Shown: positions 1 to 7,314, counted from the first letter of the stretch. The stretch: 9,750 nt of DNA from JALRAP01 sp046302815 (GCA_046302815.1 JBKCHO010000143.1:1-9750); one strand, 5' to 3'. Program-made: numbers and translations. The notes: generated by a model not told the origin, from the sequence alone.

Positions 1-26
1 CGGCACCCACTATGTTAGCAACAAAT

Positions 27-48
27 GTTGATTTGGTTTCAAATCAAC
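27..48 (-). terminator. Probable intrinsic terminator of the bat operon
   Basis: A perfect 9-bp inverted repeat (GTTGATTTG paired with CAAATCAAC) closes a 4-base loop and begins 4 bases past the batE stop codon. Read on the minus strand it is followed by ATTTGTTGC, which is only moderately T-rich. The stem is AT-rich and the U-tract imperfect, so efficiency is uncertain. Its position immediately after the last gene of a long operon is the main support. Because it is symmetric it could also serve a convergent gene lying left of the window. Confidence 0.55.
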
Positions 49-52
49 GATT

Positions 53-826
53 TTAAATTTCCTCAGCAACGCCTTGATCTATCCAGCCTTCGTTTCCGTT
101 GGCTATTCTGATTTTTTTCCACCCTTCCATTTCATCGGTAACAACTACTTTGGTGCCTGCATGCAGCATGAAAAGGTTGGCTCCATCAGTATTGGGTGAG
201 GCTTTTACATATACCGCATCCGAGAAAATGATAGCGCCCTTGTTATGGTTCAAATGGCTATTTTGATTCTCTGCCAACAACCAAAGCAAAACTCCAGCAA
301 ACAAGGTAGCAGCAAACCCGGCAAAGGCCCATTTTCGGATGATAAGCTTGGATGCAAAAAGGTATCCGGCAAATAGTGCCGCTGATAACCATATCAGAGT
401 TACAGTCCAACCTGCCTTTGATGATAAGGCTCCACCATAAGCCAAATTACGAATCCACCTCTCATAAAACAACTCAGGAGCAGGGTCGATCTTGTCGATT
501 GTGGATAGATAGGCGATACGCAAATTGTGTTCGATATCCGTATCATCAGGATCCAGCTTAGCAGCCCTTTCATAGTGTAAAATCGCTTGTGGTATTTGAC
601 CCGTTCGATAGTAAGCGTTTCCGCAATTGAACTCCAATTCAGCGGATTGATATCCGATTCGCAATAAGGAATCGTAGATGGAGAGCGCTGCAGCATAATT
701 TTGTTCCTTGTACAATTTGCCGGCCTTGTCGAAGGATTGCTCTGGAGTGTTGGCAATGGCCATTCCTCCAAACAATAGCAATGCGAAAATGATTTTGATT
801 CTATGAGGCCAATTCCTTTTCAGCAT
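53..826 (-). CDS. batE: BatE: TPR and SH3-like domain membrane protein
   Basis: Last gene of the bat operon; about 257 residues from the chosen start. An N-terminal basic and hydrophobic segment (about 1-26, MLKRNWPHRIKII then FALLLFGG) looks like a signal peptide or anchor. Two TPR-like helical repeats follow (about 29-94, with FNCGNAYYRTGQIPQAILHY), then two membrane segments (about 139-159 and 165-184) joined by a short basic loop (KLIIRK), then an SH3-like domain (about 197-255, including VYVKASP and EGWKKI..GNEGWI). The basic loop suggests that TPR and SH3 domains both face the periplasm. The reading frame is open 27 codons further upstream, but that extension is polar, lies wholly inside the batD coding region and would displace the signal peptide, so the ATG at 826 was preferred. 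The gene overlaps batD by 26 bases. TPR plus bacterial SH3 is the usual BatE architecture. Biochemical role unknown; probably a scaffold in the Bat envelope complex. Confidence 0.87.
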   Translation of the reverse strand: MLKRNWPHRIKIIFALLLFGGMAIANTPEQSFDKAGKLYKEQNYAAALSIYDSLLRIGYQSAELEFNCGNAYYRTGQIPQAILHYERAAKLDPDDTDIEHNLRIAYLSTIDKIDPAPELFYERWIRNLAYGGALSSKAGWTVTLIWLSAALFAGYLFASKLIIRKWAFAGFAATLFAGVLLWLLAENQNSHLNHNKGAIIFSDAVYVKASPNTDGANLFMLHAGTKVVVTDEMEGWKKIRIANGNEGWIDQGVAEEI

Positions 827-2669
827 CGGTGATGAGTTTGATGGTTTGATCATAGATGAGCTTGGGTTCTGTCGAGGGCGATGCACCAGCAAATCGGGCG
901 AACTCACATGTTTCCAATAGCAACTTAAATGAATCGGCTGTAGAGTCTGTAGCTCCGGCTTTTTTCAATTCAGCAACAACATGTTCATTGCTCAATTCGG
1001 AAACTGGAATTCGCAGCCTGTCTGATAAATAGGTCCAAATGGCTTTACCGGTTTCTTCATAAAACTTACCGTTTTCGCCTTGCATCATATTGCGCTCTGC
1101 CTCCTTCATCCGCTTTATGGCCATAGCATTGGCCCTTCGGCTCTTGTATCCCACAGCATCCGACTTCATTGCTATTTGCTTCCTTTTGGTAATTGCTAGT
1201 GCAATCATAGCGGTAATTGGAACCAGTGTAAGCAGATAAAAGTACCAGGTTCCGAAAAACCGCTGGTGGGCTTTTTCTATTTTACCGCTACTTGCCTTGA
1301 TGTATTTGATATCTCTGCCTATGATTCTAAAATCGGATTTGCCTCCGCTGGATACAATCGGACTTGTATCACCCTTGCCTTTCTCGACCTCGAGCTTGAT
1401 AGGTGGAGAAGATAAGGATACATAGGCCTCGGTCTCAGGGTTGAAGTATGCAAAATCTATTGGACCAAGCTGATAATTTCCGGGAACACGCGGAATCAAT
1501 AAGTGCTCGAAGGTTCTTGTTCCCGTTGCACCTCTCGAACCAATTGATATCTGATCTCCCACTTTTGGGTCGTATGATTCAAATTCTTCTGGTATTGTTG
1601 AAAATGGCGATTCTATCAATTTCAAATTACCTCTTCCAGTGAGTTTGATTCTCAAATTAACGGCATCGTTGGTCTTTACCTTTTCACGATCGAGTAGAGT
1701 CTCCAATGAAAATTCGCCAACGGCCCCGTTGAAACCGGCAGGGGCACCTGAAGGTAGTTCCTTGACTGTGATTTTTACGGGATCGCTCTTGATGGCATAA
1801 GGAACATCCCTTACTCCGCCCGATCCAAAGAATGGGTCGCTGAAAAACGGATCATTGAAAATATCAAATGGGTTGTTTGACCTGTTTCGGTTTACACGGA
1901 CACGCGCTACACACTCACCAGCCATTTGGTCAATCGTAAGGATACCGCTCTGCTGAGGATACAATACCACTTTCTTTATTTCTCCGACCTGATATGGAGT
2001 ACCATTTACATTTTCGTTGTACAAAGTCATCTGCTTTGGCATTTCCATGTCTTGACTCCAAAATCCAGCGTAGGAGGGCATTTTCGAGATGGAATAATTT
2101 ACAACTTGCACATTGGTGTATAGTTTAAAAGTGGCAACTACTGCTTCTCCCTTGTAGACGGATTTCTTGTCGACACTGACTCTGATGAATACACTTCCTG
2201 ATGAAATGTTACCTTGGTTGTTTTGTTGCTGTCCACCTTGCGATTGACTTCCCGCAACCACATTAATTGTAATAGGATTGGATTGAATGATTTTACCGCC
2301 ACTATTGACTGTTCCTGGTCCAATTTTGAAGGTTCCTGTTTTTTTTGCTTGCAAGATATATGAATAGGATACGGATTGTGAAAAAGATCCATTGACAATT
2401 TGCATGCTTGTTGATTGATTCGGTCCCGAGAGCACAAGGAATTCATTCATGGCCGGTGGAGTGAAAGTGTTTCCGCTCCCATTCAAAGTGAAGGTGATTT
2501 GGAATTGCTCACCAAGGGCAACCGGGTTCCGGTTAACGCTGGCGCTTAGGCTTTGAGCCGATGAAATCGTCGGATAGGCAAATGAATAAATCAAAAGCAT
2601 GAAAGCTAATGCCATCGGACTTAAAGGCACACAAGCGAAACGGTTTAATATAAAACAATTCGATGCCAT
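801..2669 (-). CDS. batD: BatD: multi-Ig-like periplasmic protein with one membrane anchor
   Basis: About 622 residues, matching the BatD (oxygen tolerance) family in size and layout. A signal peptide (about 1-38, ending near ISSAQS) precedes at least three Ig-like beta domains: one near 40-140 (NPVALGEQFQITF), one near 158-305 and one near 317-430 (RTFEHLLIPRVPGNY). An Asp/Phe-rich segment with DPFFSDPFFG lies near 268-285. One membrane helix (about 473-493, YLLTLVPITAMIALAI) is followed by a basic KRKQ stop-transfer and a helical cytoplasmic domain of about 120 residues (FYEETGKAIWTYLSDRL). The chosen ATG comes one base after the batC stop (TAA-G-ATG). An in-frame ATG at 2705 would overlap batC and add 12 polar residues before the signal peptide, and an ATG 18 codons further in is also possible. 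Probably binds other Bat proteins in the periplasm; exact role unresolved. Confidence 0.9.
   Translation of the reverse strand: MASNCFILNRFACVPLSPMALAFMLLIYSFAYPTISSAQSLSASVNRNPVALGEQFQITFTLNGSGNTFTPPAMNEFLVLSGPNQSTSMQIVNGSFSQSVSYSYILQAKKTGTFKIGPGTVNSGGKIIQSNPITINVVAGSQSQGGQQQNNQGNISSGSVFIRVSVDKKSVYKGEAVVATFKLYTNVQVVNYSISKMPSYAGFWSQDMEMPKQMTLYNENVNGTPYQVGEIKKVVLYPQQSGILTIDQMAGECVARVRVNRNRSNNPFDIFNDPFFSDPFFGSGGVRDVPYAIKSDPVKITVKELPSGAPAGFNGAVGEFSLETLLDREKVKTNDAVNLRIKLTGRGNLKLIESPFSTIPEEFESYDPKVGDQISIGSRGATGTRTFEHLLIPRVPGNYQLGPIDFAYFNPETEAYVSLSSPPIKLEVEKGKGDTSPIVSSGGKSDFRIIGRDIKYIKASSGKIEKAHQRFFGTWYFYLLTLVPITAMIALAITKRKQIAMKSDAVGYKSRRANAMAIKRMKEAERNMMQGENGKFYEETGKAIWTYLSDRLRIPVSELSNEHVVAELKKAGATDSTADSFKLLLETCEFARFAGASPSTEPKLIYDQTIKLITDAEKELAS
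1815..1871 (-). other. Asp/Phe-rich repeated segment inside batD
   Basis: Encodes a short aromatic and acidic stretch containing DIFNDPFFSDPFFG, with the tetrapeptide DPFF repeated after one residue, ending in a glycine-rich turn. It sits between the second and third Ig-like domains and just before VPYAIKSDPVKITV, a beta-rich segment. From memory, similar Phe/Asp-rich patches occur in other Bacteroidota BatD proteins; this has not been checked. It could be a hydrophobic docking loop or a membrane-contacting segment. Confidence 0.5.
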
Positions 2670-2670
2670 C

Positions 2671-3468
2671 TTACCACTGTTTGTCTGTTTTGATTCGTTC
2701 CCCATCGATCCTGTTCAACTTCTTTTGAAGATCCTTTTCATCATTTTGCAGAGCTTTCAGCATGCGCTCTGCCTCCTCCTTGCTTAGTTTACGGCCCGAC
2801 TGCGGCTGTTTCTTTTGGTTGGGGTCTTTCTTTTGTTGGTCGTCTTTTTGTCGTTCACCAGAGGGATCCTTCGTATTGTCTTTGTCGTCTTTGCCTTCTT
2901 TCCCTTGCTGTTGTTGGTCTTTGTTTTTCTCCTGCTGCTTTTGATCCTGGTTTTGCTGATTCTCTTTTTGATCCTTGTTTTGATCTTTTTGATTTTTATT
3001 TTGCTGCTGCTGTTGCTGTGTCGCCAATTTCGATTGGGCATAGGCGAGATTGTACCTGGTGTCCTGGTCCTTCGGGTTCAATCTCAGCGACTGTTTGTAG
3101 GCATCCACAGCCTCTTGATACTTTTGCTGATTCATGTAGCTGTTTCCAAGGTTATGGAGATACTTCGATTGCTTCTGCGGGTCTTTGGTGAATTGACCTG
3201 ATTCCTGATAAGATTTGGTCGCCTCTTCAAATTTATTTTGTTTATACTGCGAATTGCCAAGGTTGTAACTTCCTGAGAAAGCATTTTCTTTGTCCTTGCC
3301 ATTGACAGATTGCCTATACTTGTTTTCTGCCTCTACGAATTTTCCCTCCTGATACATTTTATTCCCTTCCCTCAATGCGTTTCTTTCATTTTGACCCTCG
3401 CTTACCATGGCAATGGACATGGAAGCTATTAGTAGCAGGAACGATATAGCCAATTGGTGGGTTTTCAT
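2671..3468 (-). CDS. batC: BatC: secreted TPR protein with a Gln/Lys/Asp/Asn-rich tail
   Basis: 265 residues from the chosen start. A signal peptide (about 1-26, MKTHQLAISFLLLIASMSIA) is followed by three TPR-like units (about 27-56, 64-89 and 101-133; the last carries YLHNLGNSYMNQQKYQEAVDA). A low-complexity linker rich in Q, K, D, N and E runs from about 151 to 223. A charged C-terminal helix (LSKEEAERMLKALQNDEKDL) follows and the protein ends in Trp, a pattern typical of BatC. The ATG at 3468 lies 4 bases after the batB stop. An in-frame ATG at 3492 would overlap batB and add eight residues (MASNRNKK) before the signal peptide; it is less likely but not excluded. No membrane anchor is seen beyond the signal peptide, so the protein is probably a periplasmic scaffold. 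Family assignment is secure from domain order and operon position; function beyond that is unknown. Confidence 0.9.
   Translation of the reverse strand: MKTHQLAISFLLLIASMSIAMVSEGQNERNALREGNKMYQEGKFVEAENKYRQSVNGKDKENAFSGSYNLGNSQYKQNKFEEATKSYQESGQFTKDPQKQSKYLHNLGNSYMNQQKYQEAVDAYKQSLRLNPKDQDTRYNLAYAQSKLATQQQQQQNKNQKDQNKDQKENQQNQDQKQQEKNKDQQQQGKEGKDDKDNTKDPSGERQKDDQQKKDPNQKKQPQSGRKLSKEEAERMLKALQNDEKDLQKKLNRIDGERIKTDKQW
2800..3018 (-). repeat. Low-complexity purine-rich coding tract in batC
   Basis: The coding strand is made almost entirely of CAG/CAA, AAA/AAG, GAT/GAC and AAT/AAC codons, starting with six consecutive Gln codons (3001-3018). Units resembling K-D-Q-N and D-Q-K-Q recur imperfectly. 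The template strand is correspondingly rich in T and C. The composition keeps several other frames open, which explains the spurious long reading frames on both strands here. Slippage-driven length variation between strains is plausible. Confidence 0.75.
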
Positions 3469-3472
3469 TTTT

Positions 3473-4501
3473 TTATTTCTGTTGCTCGCCAAAAAGTTTG
3501 ATACTGCTCAGCAATCCCGTTTTGCGGTCGGTAATTATCATTTCCAATACTAGGAAAAATAATGCAGCGGCAAGGAACCACATGAATTGCTCATCATAAA
3601 TGGTAAACATCTTAGATGAAAATTCCTTTTTCTCCATAGCATCAATTTCGCTTAATATGACCGACAGGGCATCTGCATTGGAACTTGCTCTAACATATTT
3701 TCCCTTACCGGCATCTGCAACTTGTTGCAATAAGGCATCATCCAGTCTGGAAACCACAGTTCCTCCGCTACCATCAGAAATGAAATTGCCTCTGCCATCA
3801 GGTACGGGAGACCCTTGTGGAGAGCCCATTCCGACAGTATGAACTACGAAACCCTTTGATGCGGCCTCCTTGGCTGTTTCAATGGCATCATCCTCATGAT
3901 TTTCTCCATCGGTGATAACGATAATCGCAGTGGATTTTATGGATGAGTCACCTACTGTTTCCATACATTTTTCAATGGCTGCTCCAATAGCGGTTCCTTG
4001 CGATGGCACCATGCCTGTGTTGATGTTAGAGAGGAAAAGTTTGGCGGCACCATAATCTGTGGTTATGGGTAGTTGAACAAATGCCTGACCGGCAAAAACC
4101 ACAAGTCCTATTCGGTCGCCTTGAAGTTTATCGATGATCCTATAAATAGACTGCACACTTCTTTCAAGTCGTGAAGGCTGGATATCTCTTGCATTCATCG
4201 AATTGGAAACATCCAATGCCACTACCACATCAACTCCCTTGCGCTTTACTTCCTCGAGTCCGGAACCTATCTGGGGACGAATTACAGCCGTAACCAACAT
4301 GAGTACTGCAAGGGATCGAAGCACTAACTTCAAATAAGGTTTTTTGGTAGATGTTGCAGATGCTAGTCTCCCGTAAGTATTCCATTCAGCGAAAAGACGG
4401 ATTTGCCTTTTATTTCTATAGGTCGCAAATGCGAACAATCCTACTACAACGGCAACCAGCGCGTAGAGGATTAAAAGTTCGGGATTTGCTATTCGAAACA
4501 T
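3473..4501 (-). CDS. batB: BatB: membrane-anchored von Willebrand A domain protein
   Basis: 342 residues, normal for BatA/BatB. Two N-terminal membrane helices (about 8-27 and 58-74) flank a basic loop (RNKRQIRLFAEW). A vWA domain (about 88-290) and a C-terminal membrane helix (about 306-324) follow. The metal-ion-dependent adhesion site is complete: D97-x-S99-x-S101 (DVSNSM), T170 (QGTAIG) and D198 (TDGENH). The charge pattern puts the vWA domain in the periplasm. The start codon lies one base after the batA stop (TAA-A-ATG), indicating coupled translation. It is a paralogue of the adjacent BatA; the order A then B follows the usual operon order, and BatB is followed by the TPR gene as expected. 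The vWA domain probably binds partners through a divalent metal; the ligand is unknown. Confidence 0.92.
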   Translation of the reverse strand: MFRIANPELLILYALVAVVVGLFAFATYRNKRQIRLFAEWNTYGRLASATSTKKPYLKLVLRSLAVLMLVTAVIRPQIGSGLEEVKRKGVDVVVALDVSNSMNARDIQPSRLERSVQSIYRIIDKLQGDRIGLVVFAGQAFVQLPITTDYGAAKLFLSNINTGMVPSQGTAIGAAIEKCMETVGDSSIKSTAIIVITDGENHEDDAIETAKEAASKGFVVHTVGMGSPQGSPVPDGRGNFISDGSGGTVVSRLDDALLQQVADAGKGKYVRASSNADALSVILSEIDAMEKKEFSSKMFTIYDEQFMWFLAAALFFLVLEMIITDRKTGLLSSIKLFGEQQK

Positions 4502-4502
4502 T

Positions 4503-5501
4503 TTAGGCGGGTATTTTACGGAAAAAGGTGGATTTCAAAATGAATTCAAGCATGACAGCAATGAGTGCAGCAAGCGCAAATGGAAAAAACTCCTCTGAAT
4601 AGCGCCTGAACTCGGTTACCTCTACTTTGGTCTTCTCAAGTTTGTCAATCTCATCATAGATTGCAGTTAATTTCTTATTGTCTGTCGCTCGGAAGTATTT
4701 TCCATCGGTTTTATTGGATATGTTCTTCAATACATTTTCATCTATTCTGACCTCCACATTTTGGTACTGTATTCCAAATGGAGTGCGGAATGGAAATGGA
4801 GCCGTTCCATTTCTTCCAACACCAATCGTGTAAACCCTGATTCCAAATGCCTGGGCGATATCACCAGCGGTTTCGGGTGCAACGGAACCTGCGTTGTTCT
4901 CTCCGTCCGTTAGCAGTACAATGACTTTGCTTTTGGTAGGGCTGTCTTTGATTCTGGATACAGCTGTAGCCAATCCTTCACCAATAGCGGTTCCATCTGC
5001 AACGATCCCGCTTTGAATTCCATCCATCAGATTCAAAAGAACCGAGTGGTCGCTTGTAAGCGGACATTGGGTGAAGCTTTCGCCTCCAAATACTACCAAT
5101 CCAACCAAGTCGTTGCTTCTTCCTTTGATAAATTCCGTTGCTACCTTTTTAGCGGCTTCAATTCGATTTGGTTTGAGATCCTCCGCAAGCATACTGCCCG
5201 ATACATCCAAAGCCAACACAATGCTGATGCCTTCTGATGTTACATTACTGCCCTGTGAACTGGATCTGGGTCTAGCCAAACCAATGATAATGCATGTCAA
5301 TGCAAAATATCTCAAAAGTGATGGAAGCCAAACCAATCGGTATTTCCAAGACTTTGGAGCCCCTTGGAACATACTGATGTCGGAGTAGGGTATATGTGTG
5401 TTCTTTCTGGAAATGTATAATCGGTCGAATAAAACCAACGCCGGTATCAGCAAAAGCAGATACAACAAACCTGGATTGGCAAATTCCATCTGATCAATCA
5501 T
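4503..5501 (-). CDS. batA: BatA: membrane-anchored von Willebrand A domain protein
   Basis: 332 residues from the chosen ATG. It has two N-terminal membrane helices (about 10-26, LLYLLLLIPALVLF, and 58-76), a vWA domain (about 92-290) and a C-terminal helix (about 305-322) ending in a basic tail (FFRKIPA). The MIDAS is intact: D99-x-S101-x-S103 (DVSGSM), T171 (DGTAIG) and D199 (TDGENN). FTQCPLTSD, characteristic of BatA, is present. The ATG at 5501 overlaps the stop of the upstream gene as ATGA. A second ATG at 5489 (MEFANPG) is also credible, since many BatA proteins begin close to the x-F-x-NP motif. The frame is open further upstream, but those residues fall inside the preceding gene. By the positive-inside rule the vWA domain is periplasmic. 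Partner and metal ligand are unknown. Confidence 0.92.
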   Translation of the reverse strand: MIDQMEFANPGLLYLLLLIPALVLFDRLYISRKNTHIPYSDISMFQGAPKSWKYRLVWLPSLLRYFALTCIIIGLARPRSSSQGSNVTSEGISIVLALDVSGSMLAEDLKPNRIEAAKKVATEFIKGRSNDLVGLVVFGGESFTQCPLTSDHSVLLNLMDGIQSGIVADGTAIGEGLATAVSRIKDSPTKSKVIVLLTDGENNAGSVAPETAGDIAQAFGIRVYTIGVGRNGTAPFPFRTPFGIQYQNVEVRIDENVLKNISNKTDGKYFRATDNKKLTAIYDEIDKLEKTKVEVTEFRRYSEEFFPFALAALIAVMLEFILKSTFFRKIPA

Positions 5502-6442
5502 GACTGGCCGTTTGTTTCTGTTGAAGTTGGAATGGGAGCGTTGGAGTTTACAAACGACCTTGCCAAAGCCAAGCATCTTTGGTTTTCATCTCCCAGAGGA
5601 ATACCTTTAGCGAACTTGACCAAATCGGCCATGTGCAAAATGTATCCGATGCCATCCGTTTTTCCGGTATTGGTGATGAAAGACAGACTCATAATTTCAT
5701 CAGTAGTCATTTCCATAGCTCCGATATTCCATCGTTCCGAAATGAAGATTCGTAATATATCTGTTAATTCCGTGTGAAATGCTCTGTGTTTACCTTGTTG
5801 CCAAAGTCCTTTTCGTTCTAGCTCTTCCAAGGCATTTAAAGCCTTTATGTGGCTAGGAGTTACTGGAGCTATGTATTCTGGTTTTGATTTTGGTTTTCTG
5901 GATTTCAAATATTTAACAAGAAAAATAAAACCTGTGATGATACCAGCCATGAGCAAAATCCACGGCAAGTAATCCCAAATGGAAGAGGGTACTTCTTCAA
6001 TGGGTTTGATGTCTTTGAAAGCTGCTGTGGTATCTACATCGAGTGTTTTTACTTGCAGCAATAACGGTTGACTTACTACGGTTTGTGTATCGACTTCTCC
6101 GGGCTTGATAGTTTTAAATTCAAAAGGCTTAATCACATGATATCCCGAATCAAATCCCGTAATTACGAATGATTGCGAAAGTGTTCGAATTCCTGATACA
6201 TCTGATACGGTATCAATTTGGCCCCGTTTAACAATTTCCAAACTAGAGAAAGTGTCAGGCACGATAGGGAAAACAGTATTTGATCTGGATGCTCCTGTAA
6301 AGGTCAAACGGAAACTAATTTGATCACCAATTGAAATCACATTGGTGTCGAGCTTTGCATAAGCCGAGTCGATTTGGGCATAAGTACCCAAAGGCATAAT
6401 GCACAGCAAGATCGAAGTAAATATCTGGTTTAATCGCCTCAT
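5498..6442 (-). CDS. BatD-like small membrane protein (Ig-like domain, one anchor, cytoplasmic tail)
   Basis: 314 residues; no established symbol recognised. A signal peptide (about 1-22, ILLCIMPLGTYA) is followed by one Ig-like beta domain (about 26-132; DTNVISIGDQISFRLTF), a linker, a membrane helix (about 157-177) with a basic stop-transfer (KYLKSRKPKSK), and a helical cytoplasmic domain (about 195-295). The Ig-like domain resembles the first one of BatD (NPVALGEQFQITF), and the tail (FHTELTDILRIFISERWNI) resembles the BatD tail (FYEETGKAIWTYLSDRLRI). The protein is thus a reduced BatD with a single Ig unit. It starts in an ATGA overlap with the DUF58 gene and ends in an ATGA overlap with batA, so it is tightly built into the operon. 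Proteins of this type (DUF4381-like) often sit between DUF58 and batA. Possibly a linker between cytoplasmic MoxR/DUF58 and the periplasmic vWA proteins; this is inferred. Confidence 0.82.
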   Translation of the reverse strand: MRRLNQIFTSILLCIMPLGTYAQIDSAYAKLDTNVISIGDQISFRLTFTGASRSNTVFPIVPDTFSSLEIVKRGQIDTVSDVSGIRTLSQSFVITGFDSGYHVIKPFEFKTIKPGEVDTQTVVSQPLLLQVKTLDVDTTAAFKDIKPIEEVPSSIWDYLPWILLMAGIITGFIFLVKYLKSRKPKSKPEYIAPVTPSHIKALNALEELERKGLWQQGKHRAFHTELTDILRIFISERWNIGAMEMTTDEIMSLSFITNTGKTDGIGYILHMADLVKFAKGIPLGDENQRCLALARSFVNSNAPIPTSTETNGQS

Positions 6443-7314
6443 GCCCTTTTGTCTCTTCGTTTGAACAAATGCAACAAAGGATTCACATAGCTTTCTCCAG
6501 TCATGATTCTGACATGGTCAACTCCGCTTCGATTCAACAACTCTGTGGTGGCTGATTCAATCTCTTTGGATCGGTTTTCAAATGCCATCCTGACTCGGCT
6601 GTCGGAAGTATCCACCAGCAGTTTCTCTCCAGATTCGGTATCGGCAAATTGAATAAGGCCTACATCAGGAAAAGAACGCTCTCTTTGATCTCCTATCCGA
6701 ATGGCTACCAAGTCATGTTTCCTGGAAGCTACTTTTAGTGCCTCAGAATAGTCAGGTGACTTGAAATCGGAAATAAGAAAGGCAATACACCTTTTCTTGA
6801 CCATGTTGCTGAAATATTTCAATCCAACACCTATGTCTGTGGATTTTCCCTCCGACTTGTATTCGAGCAGTTCCTTTATGATTCTAAGTATGTGGGACCT
6901 TCCTTTTTTTGGTGGAATGAATTTTTCCACCTTGTCGGAGAAAAGAATAACGCCGGTTTTATCATTGTTTTGAATCGCTGAAAAAGCCAAAACGGCGCAC
7001 AACTCTGTGATAAGCTCTCGCTTGAATTGTCGTGTTGTGCCGAAATCTCCGGATCCGCTGATATCCACTAGTAACATCACGGTGAGTTCTCTTTCTTCCT
7101 CAAAAACCTTAACATAAGGATGATTGAACCTGGCGGTTACATTCCAATCGATGTTACGAATATCGTCGCCTGGGATATATTCCCTCACCTCGCTAAAAGC
7201 CATGCCCCGTCCCTTGAAGGCGCTGTGGTATTCTCCAGAGAATATCTGGTTCGATAGGCCTTTGGTCCTTATTTCAATAGCTCTTACCTGCTTTAATAAA
7301 TCCAGCGTTTCCAT
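6439..7314 (-). CDS. DUF58 protein with a vWA-like fold, MoxR partner
   Basis: 291 residues with no signal peptide or membrane segment, so probably cytoplasmic. The DUF58 signature is strong at about 33-75: FKGRGMAFSEVREYIPGDD, then RNIDWNVTAR and VKVFEEERE. A vWA-like core follows, with a MIDAS-type D84-x-S86-x-S88 (DISGSG), T159 (KSTDIG) and D183 (ISDFKSP). DUF58 proteins are almost always encoded next to moxR and are thought to be its vWA-like partners. Unlike longer, membrane-anchored DUF58 proteins, this is the short soluble form usual in bat operons. It lies 73 bases after moxR and overlaps the next gene by 4 bases (ATGA). Confidence 0.9.
   Translation of the reverse strand: METLDLLKQVRAIEIRTKGLSNQIFSGEYHSAFKGRGMAFSEVREYIPGDDIRNIDWNVTARFNHPYVKVFEEERELTVMLLVDISGSGDFGTTRQFKRELITELCAVLAFSAIQNNDKTGVILFSDKVEKFIPPKKGRSHILRIIKELLEYKSEGKSTDIGVGLKYFSNMVKKRCIAFLISDFKSPDYSEALKVASRKHDLVAIRIGDQRERSFPDVGLIQFADTESGEKLLVDTSDSRVRMAFENRSKEIESATTELLNRSGVDHVRIMTGESYVNPLLHLFKRRDKRA

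Noticed and set aside
400..771. 123-codon minus-strand frame inside batE
   Set aside because: Alternate frame of batE, with no family features.
827..907. Upstream start for BatE adding 27 residues
   Set aside because: The extension is polar, lies inside batD and buries the signal peptide within the chain.
2670..2705. Upstream ATG giving BatD 12 extra residues
   Set aside because: It would place a polar extension ahead of the signal peptide and overlap batC; the ATG one base after the batC stop fits better.
2784..3041. 85-codon Lys-rich frame overlapping batC on the minus strand
   Set aside because: Frame-shifted reading of the same low-complexity tract, without any recognisable domain.
2815..3201. 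128-codon hydrophobic open frame on the plus strand opposite batC
   Set aside because: It is the antisense of the Gln/Lys-rich linker and TPRs: poly-Q/K codons read as Leu/Val/Phe/Ile in reverse. The real gene on the other strand has a signal peptide, TPRs and a conserved C-terminus.
5502..5576. Upstream start for BatA adding 25 residues
   Set aside because: It lies inside the preceding gene and precedes the normal BatA beginning; the ATGA overlap at 5498-5501 is the more natural start.
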